DNA of 64,000 bases from Calycina herbarum (Eukaryota > Ascomycota > Leotiomycetes > Helotiales > Pezizellaceae): positions 806,001 through 870,000 of the forward strand of contig LLEY01000022.1 in assembly GCA_001414485.1 (NCBI GenBank). The letters run 5' to 3'. Positions 1 to 9,853 of this stretch are shown here, piece after piece. How positions within the stretch are numbered: the first letter of the stretch is position 1; every line of letters begins with the position of its first letter. The notes beneath the pieces were generated by a model that was not told the origin of the DNA, made no database searches, and was given only the letters and a program-made list of their open reading frames with translations. The translations under genes and the position numbers were made by a program.

Positions 1-2
1 CC

Positions 3-2293
3 TCCCTTCTACACAAATACTTAACCTACGACAACCCTCTTCTTGCGACTGACGACGAATCAGAATCCGGCCCCCTAGAGTTTGTGAAGGCTGGAATTTG
101 CGAGGCTATGACTCTTTACATGCAGAAATACGAGGATGCATTTGGAGAATTGTGCAAGCCTTTCATTACAAGCACCTGGACCTTGTTGACAACAATTGGC
201 CCGGAAACCAAATTCGACATTCTTGTCAGTAAAGCACTGCACTTTCTGACCGCCGTGGCCAGTATCGGCGCACATGCCCAGAATTTCAACAACACAGAGA
301 TCCTGGGCCAAGTGGTGGAAAAGGTTATCCTTCCAAATGTCAGCCTGAGAGAATCAGATATCGAACAGTTTGAAGACGAGCCAATTGAGTATATTAGACG
401 TGATCTTGAGGGTTCCGATACAGACACACGACGAAGAGCGGCCACGGACTTCCTCAGAAAACTCCTCGAGAACTTTGAGGAGTTGGTCACTAGCGTTGTG
501 GGACAATACATCCAACACTATCTTGATGCGTTCACGAAAAACCCAACCGCTGAATGGAAGTCGAAGGACACCGCGATCTATTTATTCTCAGCAATTGCTG
601 CCAAAGGGGCTGCCACAACTAATCACGGCATCAAAGCTACAAATTCTAGGGTCAACGTGCTTGAGTTCTTTGAGAACAACGTTGCGCAGGATCTTGTGGC
701 AAGCAGTGGTGTTGAACCCATCATCAAAGTCGACGCGATTAAATTTCTCTACACTTTCCGTCGGCAATTAACAAAAGCGCAGTGGGTTGCAGCTTTTCAA
801 CCATTAGTGCAGAACCTAGCCTCTTCCAATTATGTCGTTTATACCTATGCATCGATTGCCGTGGAAAGAGTCCTGTTTCTTACAGATGATTCTGGCCAAC
901 ATATTTTTGGAAAAGAGGATGTTGTGCCATTCGCGAAGGATCTCCTTGAGCACTTGTTCCAATTGATAGAGAGAGACCCAGCCCCAGAGAAGCTGCAGGA
1001 GAACGAATTCTTGATGCGCTGCATCATGAGAGTTTTGATCGTCATCAAGGAAAGTGTGATCTCAATGAGCGATAATTTGCTCCAACATCTGATCCGCATC
1101 ACCGATATTATTGGCAAGAACCCAAGTAATCCACGGTTCTACTACTACCATTTCGAGGCATTAGGGGCTCTCGTTAGATACGCCGGACCATCTAACCCTG
1201 AGAAATTTGAAACTGATCTGTACGACCCATTTGCGCGCATATTGGCAGAGGATGTCCAAGGTAAGGATTCGTTGCATAAGCTACACATTTCAAACTAACA
1301 CTCTCACTAGAATTTATGCCTTATGTCTTTCAATTATTCGCTGCACTCCTAGAATCACGCCCTCATGGAACTTTGTCTCCTTATTACCAAGCACTGGCAT
1401 CTTCGATCCTTGTTCCAATATCTTGGGAAAATAGAGGAAGCGTCCCAGCACTGGCGCGACTATTGTCCTCCATAATCCCACGGAGTGGTGCAGAGATCGT
1501 AGCAAACAACCAACTAGAACCAATATTGGGCATTTTCCAAAAGCTCATGTCAAAGAAGTCGTCTGAATTATATGCTTTCGATGTCCTAGAAGCCCTGGTC
1601 ACCTCTGTGGAAGTGTGAGTGTTTCCCCAATTATTTATCTGCTTATATGGTGCTAACATCATCCATAGCACTGCCATCCAGCAGTACTTCCCTACGATTC
1701 TCACTTTGATTTACACACGTCTCAATGCCACTCCCACGGAAAAGTTCAAGCAGCGTTTCGTACGATTCTATCACCTCGTCGCGTCGCACATTGAAATTGG
1801 TCTTGGGGCTGATTTTTACGTCGCCCAGACCAATGCTGTTCAAGAGAAGATTTTCGCTCCTATTTACTTGACTGTCATTCTCCCAACCACACAGCAACTA
1901 GCTCGTCCTCTTGATCGTAAATTGGCTGTTGTTGGCCTCACCAAATCACTCACAGACTCCCAGGCCTTCGCCGTCACTTATTCCAAATCAGGATGGGCAA
2001 AGACATGCGAAGCATTGCTAAAAATCCTCGAAAACCCCCCCATGCCTGTTGCGGCGGATGATGCTGTGATGGAAGTTGACGTTGATGATTTGAGCTTTGG
2101 CGTGGGCTTTACACCCCTGATCGCATGCAAAAAGCAACTCAAAGATGAGTGGCCAGAAGTTACGGATGTGAAGAAATGGGTTGGAGAATATCTGAAAGCA
2201 GCAGATGGACGGCATTCAGGCGCCATTGCGGGCTTCGTGGATCAGCGCCTACCAGCAGAGGCGAAGAGCGTGTTGGTATCATACATGCAATGA
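3..2293 (+). CDS. CSE1: Exportin-2 / importin-alpha re-exporter Cse1 (5' partial)
   Basis: Cse1/CAS is the HEAT-repeat karyopherin that returns importin-alpha to the cytoplasm with Ran-GTP. Exons 3..1260, 1311..1614 and 1669..2293, with introns of 50 and 54 bp (GTAAGG and GTGAGT donors). The reading frame is open from the first bases of the window, so the first exon is cut by the window edge. The 728 visible residues correspond to roughly the last three quarters of a protein usually about 960 aa long. Family-typical stretches are EFMPYVFQLFAALLE directly after intron 1 and FYYYHFEALGALVRYAGP before it. The C-terminus is complete (TGA at 2291). It lies upstream of the GH10 gene on the same strand. 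Identification rests on remembered family sequence; the repeat architecture was not scored. Confidence 0.93.
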
Positions 2294-3413
2294 GGGGAAG
2301 AGGGTACGATGGGACTTTGATGAAGCTATGAGATGAATGGACACTGGAAACATGGATGTACATGTAATCTTTCAGGGTGCAAAAAATATATTGGGTCAGG
2401 GTGGGCGAAAAAGTCAAGTTATTGGACTGGCATTTTTTTCAACAATGGAGAATCAAACCAGCATCTAGATTGTGATGACGACCCCTTCTTTTAAGGCAGC
2501 AGCAAAATTCCCCCACGAGGTTTAGAATTCACAGACTTGCATTTTTTTGCTTCTTCATGATTGTAATTACCCGTTCTCGTTGTAAGTCCGTTTTTTTCTT
2601 GGCGGATGGGATGGAGATAGGTGAAATGGAAGCAGCGTCTCCCCCATCGTCGGGTTGGCATCGAAGGTAAGTCTTTTTGTGTAGGGGGTATCGAGAGTTC
2701 AGGCTCAATCAGCCCTCGGCCTCAGCCTAGTCTCTCGTCCAATGTTTTCTCTAGTTGGATCGAGTTTTAGGCATGTGCTTCTATTATATGGGGGGTTCAA
2801 ATTAAAGACCTGTTCATACTAAGCATCTGGTCTGACTTTAAATGCGGTCAAGCGACCAGAATCATTCGGAGTGTACCCCGGTATTTCATTCTGCCTGAAT
2901 GGGTTACGAACGTATGGGGTCCCCACAGGCGCTCGTACCACACAAGGGTACGAATCTCCTCTTTTAGGCAATTATGAATCTACCACCAGCACGTGGGTAA
3001 TTTAAATCTGCGGTGCTGGGGTTGGAGGCGTTCAATGGCGTTCTGGGGTTGGCGTAGTACCGGAATAATTTTGTGCGATAAGCCGTTGGTTGTTTTTTCT
3101 CTATTTTGGGTCACGATCTAGAGATGGTGGGGAGAGGATTAGAGGGAGAGGTGGACAAAGTGGATTTTTAGGGTTCAGGCTATACGGTATTCGGACGCTC
3201 GGAATGAATGGTCCTTGTTTCTAGCATGTTTTTGCGTATTTCTGCTTTGGTACATCCGATAAGGTGGTGGTGATGGTGATGTACCCCGGGTTTTTAAGTA
3301 ATAGTTGGAGAATATTTTGTTGGTATATAGAGAGTCCTCATTCTTCTTGCCTTCTTCTGGTTTTTCAAATTGTTTTGCTTTTTTACACATATATTTCTCA
3401 AGTTCAAGAAGTC
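2294..3413. other. Intergenic, xylanase upstream region
   Basis: No supported gene. It holds the CSE1 3' end and the xylanase promoter. A short inverted repeat (CGTACC at 2934-2939 with GGTACG at 2947-2952) and several C- or G-rich runs are present, but no regulator site can be assigned by eye. Confidence 0.5.
3322..3330 (+). promoter_or_regulatory. TATA box of the GH10 gene
   Basis: GGTATATAG lies about 90 bp before the ATG at 3414. A TC-rich stretch follows, as is usual at fungal transcription starts. Inferred from sequence and spacing only. Confidence 0.5.
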
Positions 3414-5056
3414 ATGTTGTCAATTCGAAATATTGCGGCTCTGGTAGTGGCTTTGGCCCAGTTTGATGCTTCTCAAGCTCAAGCTGTTGGATATGCTCAG
3501 TGTAGATCTCTCTTTCGTTCTGCCTTGGTGTGATTTCAGTCTGACGGTTTTAGGTGGTGGTGTTCAATGGACTGGAGCTACTATTTGTGTATCTGGCTGG
3601 ACTTGTACATACTCAAAGTAAGTTGCCAGCTTCGCGTCCTTCTCTCTGTTCTGGCTAACACAATTTTAGTGATTGTAAGTTCTCTCGACTCGGGCTTCAA
3701 AGAAGGCCCAGTATTAATAAATAACTCAAGACTACTCTCAATGCCTTCCAGGCTCCGCTGCTCCAGCACCAGCACCCACAACAACAGCAGCTCCCACACC
3801 AACAACTTTAGCCACGACACCCGCCGGAAGCACGCCCACCACAGTACCAGCAACCGGAGGCGGAACAAGCACAGGAGGAGCAAACAGCATAAACGAGAAA
3901 TTCCGAGCCAAGGGGAAGAAATACTTTGGTGTTGCTACGGATCAAAACCGTCTCACTGCTGGAAGCAACGCAGCGATTATAAAAGCGAATTTCGGACAGG
4001 TGACTCCGGAGAATAGCATGAAATGGGATGCTACGGAGAATACCCAGGGGAGTTTTACTTTTACGACCAGTGATTACTTGGTGGATTTTGCTACGACGAA
4101 TGATAAATTGATTAGAGGGCATACACTTTGTGAGTTTGGATGAGACGGAGGGGTAAGGATGGAAAGCTGACGAGAACAGGTTGGCACTCACAACTCCCAA
4201 GCTGGGTGAGCAATATCAATAGCGCGAGTACCCTTACCGCCGTATTAGAGAAACACATCGCTACTGTAATGGGACGATACAAGGGGAAGATTTACGCTTG
4301 GGTATATTATTACCCCTTCTGAACACCATTCCATTCACCAAACTTACAAACCTAGGACGTTCTAAACGAAATCTTCGACGAGAGCGGAAACCTTCGAACA
4401 TCAGTATGGTCAACCGTCCTTGGGGAAACCTTTGTCTCCATCGCTTTCAAAGCCGCAAGAGCCGCGGATCCAAATGCTAAACTGTATATTAATGACTATA
4501 ACCTCGATTCAGCGACTTATGCTAAGGTTACTACTGGAAGTTCGTCTCCCCTTCCTTCCTCCTTCCCCCATCTCAGCTAACCAAACTTCCTCAGTGGTCG
4601 CACATGTCAAGAAATGGCTCGCGGCAGGAATACCCATCGACGGAATTGGCTCACAAGCCCATCTCCTCGCCGGCCAAGCATCCGCTGCTCAAGGTGCTTT
4701 ACAGGCTCTTGCTGCAAGTGGTGTGAGCGAGGTGGCGGTTACGGAGCTGGATATTGTTAATGCGGCTGCGAGTGAGTATGTGGCTGTTACTAATGCTTGT
4801 TTGAATACTCCTACTTGTGTTGGGATTACGGTTTGGGGGGTTAGAGATCCTGTGAGTACTTGTTTTCTTCGTTCTTGTGCTTTGATGAGGGGAAGAAGGG
4901 GTGATGGGGATGGGGATAGGGATGGGGTGATGAGTTGACGGAATGCTAATTTGTTTGTGGCAGGATTCTTGGAGAGCGAGCAATAATCCTTTGCTTTACG
5001 ATGCTAGCTATAATCCCAAGGCGGCCTATACTGCTATTTTGGCTGCTTTGTCTTAG
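3414..5056 (+). CDS. Secreted endo-1,4-beta-xylanase, GH10 with N-terminal CBM1
   Basis: The enzyme cleaves the xylan backbone outside the cell. Eight exons: 3414..3501, 3554..3617, 3670..3674, 3731..4129, 4180..4301, 4356..4539, 4595..4851, 4964..5056, giving 403 aa. Residues 1 to about 24 form a signal peptide. A fungal CBM1 follows: [16 protein letters not shown], then [18 protein letters not shown], with all cysteines present. Next is a Pro/Thr/Ser/Gly linker (about 61-95), then the GH10 domain. GH10 landmarks are [31 protein letters not shown] (acid/base Glu231) and VTELDI (nucleophile Glu338). The GHTL-C-W position is usually Val and here reads Cys at a splice junction. Exon 3 is only 5 nt but is required to complete the CBM1. 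No regulator can be named from the sequence. Confidence 0.95.
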
Positions 5057-5465
5057 GTTTTTGGGGGCTTTGTAAATATGGGGAAAATTGAAAATCTAAA
5101 TGGAAATTTGGAGGCGTGGAAGTGGTTTGTGAAGCGAGACTGTATTCTTTGCATATATTTGGAATGGGAGATTGAATTGGAATTTTGGCTGATAATTTGG
5201 CAAAGTACAACCCAGCCAGCGTTCCCAATTTTCCTTTGTAGCAGTCATCTTCTCCACTAATTGCACATTTTTCGGATTGGTCAATGAATTAATGAAAGAA
5301 AACACTTTCTTTGTGATGTCACCTCAATATGCAAACTAACCATAATACAAACTGCAATCACTTTCCTTATGCTACCCAGAATATTGGCGATCACTTTAAC
5401 TTTCAAGATCCAAAACTAGGCATATATCCTTCAATTTTTCAAGGCTCGCAAGCTAGTCGATCAAC
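5057..5465. other. Intergenic between GH10 xylanase and SRR1-like gene
   Basis: About 400 bp holding the xylanase 3' end and the upstream region of the next gene. No ORF or repeat is supported. Confidence 0.5.
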
Positions 5466-6698
5466 ATGGGGTACGAAGCAGTATATAACGATGAGAATGA
5501 CCATGTAATTATCACTTATAAGGGTGAAGTCCTTCGTGATGATCACGTCATGGAATACACATTTATGAAAGAAGCCAAGTCGTATTTCGAGGAGACTCAT
5601 CCTGGCGAAGAATTTTCGATGGATCCAAAAGAAGCACTGCGATTCAAACAACCACCCATTGGTCATCTCGAGTATGTACAAATTCTACTACATCAATATG
5701 CCGCTCACTCGAAAGAAGCTTGAACAGTGATTCTATAGTATATTACTAACATGAGATAAAGATTACATGGCCTGCGAACCCTTCAAAGTGATTCCAATCT
5801 TGTCTATATACCAGAAATATTACACGATCTCCATATCAATGTCTGCGAAGACCCAACCATGGAACATTTAGAAGGCCTTTTACACAAAGCCAAGCATGGT
5901 TTTCTACAGACTAAAGAATGCAGATTACTCACGGTTCAGCTAAAAAAGATCAAGAAAATGGTGGATATCACGAACGTGATTCTTATCGGGCCTGGTTCAA
6001 TGGACGAGTTTGCTGCAATGGTGGACCAGCGGCGTAATGTCGTCGGGTTTACTAGGGTCTCCAGTGGGAGTGGCGAATTGCAACTGGCGGCAGCCTTGAA
6101 GATCTGCGAGGTGTTGGGTGGTAAATATACTCTTTTAGCTTTTCCTTTGAGATAAAATCTAACTTATGCAGAGCCGGGAAAGCCTCTTCCGTTGTTCACA
6201 CAAGAGCTTTTGTATTCATCGTTCGAGAAGAAGTTTCAAAAAGAGAAGCTCAACGTGACTGCAGTCGATGACCCCGACGCTTTTGCCCTGATCAACAGCC
6301 AATCACTAGTGTTTTACACAAATATTGACCCAAGCATCGACTACTTTATAAGCCAGGGTGAAAGACCGGCAGCATTTTTGACGGACTACTATCAATCCGA
6401 TGACGAAAACCCCGATGACGAAAAACTTGAAGAAGCACCTATTGGGGCAGGGGGCTATGCTAGAGAAATTTTGGACAGTTTAAGCAGAATGTTCGAAGGT
6501 TATATTCGGTTGCCTATTGGTGGGATGGATGGCGATCATTTCTGGGAGTATCGAGAAGGCGACGACCCCAAATACAAACGCTTCCAACCGTGGCAAAAGG
6601 ACGCGTTTTTGTTCGTCAAGAAAGATGGAGTTGACCTTCTTGCGCGATCGCTCTCAAAATATTTGGGTCTGGGGGAAGGAGCTCAGGGAAGTAAGTGA
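5466..6698 (+). CDS. SRR1-like domain protein
   Basis: Exons 5466..5671, 5762..6120 and 6172..6698 give 363 aa. The middle and C-terminal part fits the SRR1-like domain. A hydrophobic strand followed by a Gly-rich turn (VILIGPGSMDEF) precedes a conserved helix (SSGSGELQLAAALKICEVLG), then PLFTQELLYSSFEKKF, then the VDDPDAFALI and SQSLVFYTNI segments. SRR1 proteins were first described in plant phytochrome and clock signalling; the fungal biochemical role is not known. The N-terminal 100 residues are not recognisable. The last coding bases, GGAAGTAAGTGAG, look like a perfect splice donor at 6691, so the protein may instead be spliced to an alternative short C-terminus (see findings). The upstream neighbour is the xylanase, with no functional link apparent. 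Confidence 0.7.
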
Positions 6699-7000
6699 GA
6701 GCCTTTGCACAATATTGGACAATCAAATGTACACTTTCTATAAATAAGCGAATCGCACTCTTAACTCCAATGTTAACTTTTACTCTGTTGCCTGTTAAGC
6801 AGGTGTTTCCGAGAAAATGGGTGTAAGCCAAACTTAATTGGTACTTGAACCTAAGATGGCCCAATAGACAGGAGTGGTTTTTGTGAGAGAAAAGAAGTAG
6901 CACATTCCAAGTTTGTCTATTAAATTAAAGCATCACTCTACTACAATATAGTCAGTATGTGAGGACTGGTGAGGGGGGAAATGATGAAGTCAAAGAGAGA

Positions 7001-7291
7001 TGGTATGCTTTATTCGCCAATTGTGATATTAACCAATCATACTACTTTATAGTATTCAGTAGTAAATCTAGTAAATTCAACTATTAAATTTTGTTATTCG
7101 CTAGAATTTGAATTAATCAAGCTAATTAACAAAGTATATTGAGAGCATAGAGTATAAATAATTATCTAAGTAAAAGTTATTTGATTTAATTATTCAAGAA
7201 GTTTAAAGTTAGCTGAACAGAGTCTTAAAGCACATTTAGTATATCCCTAGACAGATTGATCAGTGTTTCAACTAGTAAATAAAGCATACCA
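7001..7291. mobile_element. MITE-like element, perfect 14-bp terminal inverted repeats
   Basis: TGGTATGCTTTATT at 7001-7014 is matched exactly in reverse complement at 7278-7291. The 291-bp interior is very AT-rich and has no ORF. GAGA abuts both ends (6997-7000 and 7292-7295) and may be a 4-bp target duplication. The superfamily is not assigned. Confidence 0.65.
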
Positions 7292-7399
7292 GAGACTGTT
7301 GGTTGACAGGCGGAACTCTGCACCTATTGCTATGATACCAAGTAATGAAGCTCTTGAAGGCTAATTATCTCAATTGCCCTTGAATGAGGAGACAATTTA

Positions 7400-7446
7400 G
7401 GCCGGTACGAACCCGAAATTTTTGCTGCCCCTTTAATAGTCCATCA
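7400..7446 (+). repeat. Partial copy of dispersed repeat R1
   Basis: Matches 21640-21686 at most positions (core GCGAACC/TACGAACC, CTGCCCCTTT, GTCCATC). Only one end of the repeat is present. Confidence 0.55.
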
Positions 7447-8008
7447 GCGTAACGAAGAGAGAAGAACTCTATCAGGGGATGTTGATTTGAGTTCCAGGAT
7501 TCTATCTATTCTATGATCAGTTGAACAAAAGTCTGGAGCCCGAAAAATCGGTTCTTCCAAGGCTTCTAAAGTTCCAACCATGTGTGATAATCCCAATCTT
7601 CAGCTACACAAAACCCGTTGGCATCGTATAGAAATCCCCACTCAAAATCTCTCCGCAATCCCTTTCACCTGCCTAAGCTTTGCAGAATTTATTCACTGGT
7701 TTTCCAGTTACTCCGTCAACAAAGGTTTTGGGCCAATACCTCTCCTATTCCGATAGAACAGAATATCCTTTCCGACACCCTCAGCACTCTCGCTTCTCTC
7801 AACCCACTGACAGATTCGGATGTTCGTGTAGAGCGTTTTGTAGAACCCAAAAAAGCCCGTACGACTGTCAATAAGATAGTGCTTGCCCATGACGCTCTTT
7901 ATTGCCTCCGTTGCTTTCTGCGAATGATAGTGGGGGATAGCTGAGACGTGGTGGTGAAGCTACAGAATCTTGTCAGTATACGGAGCGAGTGCCTATGACA
8001 CCAGTCTC

Positions 8009-8120
8009 GCAGTAGATATTTCAGGTTCGTGCCTGCCTATCCAGTCTCGTTGTTCCAACTATTTAGGGTAATTCGAGTAATTATCCTAAGAGCTTGGAAC
8101 AATTTCGGATATTAACCCAG
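8009..8120 (-). repeat. Dispersed repeat R1, copy inside the desaturase relic
   Basis: In reverse complement this reads CTGGGTTAATATCCGAAATTG and continues to GGAACAACGAG and GGCAGGCACGAACCTG. It matches 21559-21670 at roughly 80% by eye. It separates the conserved body of the desaturase from its C-terminal end. Confidence 0.75.
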
Positions 8121-8199
8121 CTCCTCCTGTTTTTCAAAAGCTTGGAGTCAGTTACTGATTTGGGAAATTGTGGGAAATTGTGCAGGATGGTTACAACTA

Positions 8200-8266
8200 T
8201 TATTCGAGAAGGTTTAGAAGAATTGAGACATCGAAATCCCCCTTGTTCTAAATCTTCTCGAACAAT
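8200..8266. repeat. Hairpin miniature element in the desaturase relic
   Basis: Left arm TTATTCGAGAAGGTTTAGAA and right arm, in reverse complement, TTGTTCGAGAAGATTTAGAA. The loop is about 20 bp. The same arm motif (TTCGAGAAGG...GGAGAA) recurs near 8990-9105 and at 36761-36820. Confidence 0.65.
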
Positions 8267-8989
8267 ATCAACTATTTGCGTCATGACCAGACCTCTATAA
8301 CAAGAGTCTATTCAAATGGCTGGAATTGTGAAAACTGCTCTGAGAGTCTGACTTACTTGTGAATGTCCATGAGCCAGCGTTGTAGTGTGGGATTTTAGGG
8401 TCAGTATGTTGAAGATAGGTGATGGCAACTGGAGTTGATTAGCATTTACCTTCATGTCAGCAGGGTTATGGACTTACTAAGCCAGTGGTTGACCCAGAGA
8501 TATGGCAGGAAATACCATACCAAGAGGTTCTTGGCACCATAAGTATGGCCAAACCAGTATAGAATAGCCCCAGCGATAGCTAGGCCAAGATCACTTAACA
8601 GTATGTACTTGACGTCTCGATTATCGAAAATGGGACTGTTAGGATTAAAATGATTGACGCCATCAAGAAAGCCATTCCGCTTGGCGGAACCATTTTTGTT
8701 ATATCCTCTACCCTCAGCTTGACGCGTATGGAAATTGCGACCAGTGACATTTGTTAGTAAGTACATGGGCCATCCCACCAGCTGTTTTACCAAAATCCAC
8801 AGCAAAGTCTGGAGAGGAGAATCTTCCGCGATTTCAGAAAAATCCTCCATCATGTTGGAAAAGCGTTTGGAAAACTGTTGTCGTGTCTCAGGCAAGAAAG
8901 CCATGTCTCTTTGCATGTGACCTATCCCCCGTTAGTTTACTGGGAAAATGTGCGAAATAGTGTTGGACAATCATGAAGGTAATCTTCGA

Positions 8990-9105
8990 GAAGGTCTCGG
9001 AGAATTAGAAACTAGAGTTTCGCATTCTCCTAGAAGGTTAGGAGAATTAGGAATTAGAGTTTCCAATTCTCCTAACTTTTTTCGAAGAATGGAGATGAGT
9101 TCCAA
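8990..9105. repeat. Hairpin miniature element in a desaturase intron
   Basis: Arms TCTTCGAGAAGGTCTCGG and, in reverse complement, TTCTTCGAAAAAAGTTAGG enclose two partial copies of AGGAGAATTAG...AGAGTTT. It accounts for most of the 229-bp intron 8922..9150. Confidence 0.6.
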
Positions 9106-9853
9106 CAAATGATTCAAATAGGAAGAGCGTCCCCTCGAAATTTGACTCACCAGTACCTTTATGATGCTTGCTGTGCGAGATCTTCCAGGAAAAATAGGGC
9201 ACAAGAAGAGCAGAGTGTATTAACCAACCAACGATATCGTTAAGGACTTTAGTTGTGGAGAGCGCTTGATGGCCGCACTGTGGATAATCTCGCAGTCAGT
9301 ATTGCCATTTCTAGACCAATTTTTGAGGTGGAAGGAGGATAAACAGTGTCTTAACCCCCCTTAAACAACCCGAAAAAGGAAAGAACCCAGAGAATACCCA
9401 CTTCATGAGCAAGCATCCAAAGGCCAGTCAGAAAGAGACCATTGATGAACCCATAGAGTGACCATAATATAGTCCGGAGAGTCAAAGAGGATATGTATTC
9501 GGGAGTCGCGAATCGGTTGAAGAGATACAAGGTAGTGACAAACAGAGTAATGTCTCTAACCACGTATCCAAGTCCTCTCAAAGTACTTCGCCCAAAGCAC
9601 TCTCTAGGAATTGCATCTCGAACTATGGAAGATTTTGGAGTCAGTATTGTGATTTCCAGAAGCATGTCGGAGGAAAGCTGTGGAAAGGGAAGGAAAGCCT
9701 CGGAGATTACCCACTTTGCTTGATGCTATATGAGGGAACTTCAAAGACCTCATCATATGTGTTGCGTAGATCTCCGAATTCTCCAACTGGTTTCGCTTGG
9801 TACATAAACACCATTGCAGCATCCAAGCACGAGGTGGCTGTATACGAAGCCAT

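Larger units (their letters stand above)
6699..7707. other. AT-rich gene-free stretch with a miniature element
   Basis: No gene is supported. It contains the inverted-repeat element at 7001-7291 and, at 7400-7446, a partial copy of a dispersed repeat also found at 8009-8120 and in the F-box gene intron. Confidence 0.6.
7708..9853 (-). pseudogene. Delta-12 (omega-6) fatty acid desaturase, disrupted
   Basis: Homologue of the ER membrane desaturase converting oleoyl to linoleoyl chains. Readable exons on the minus strand: 9715..9853 (start MASYTATS), 9402..9622, 9151..9277, 8478..8921 and about 8358..8428. They join in frame and carry histidine box 1 (HECGHQ, split by the 9278..9401 intron), box 2 (HSKHH) and FLDGVNHFNPNSP. 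After SWTFT near 8358 the coding frame is lost. A hairpin element (8200-8266) and repeat R1 (8009-8120) lie where about 28 conserved residues should be. The end of the protein resumes at about 7960 (LHHHVS, box 3; then GKHYLIDSRTGFFGF and CQWVE) and stops at 7708. Splicing across the insertion (GTAAGT near 8356 to CTGTAG) would shift the frame. The 8922..9150 intron also holds a hairpin element. Confidence 0.85.

Noticed and set aside
7618..7944. 108-codon plus ORF
   Set aside because: Antisense to the desaturase C-terminal remnant, which explains its openness.
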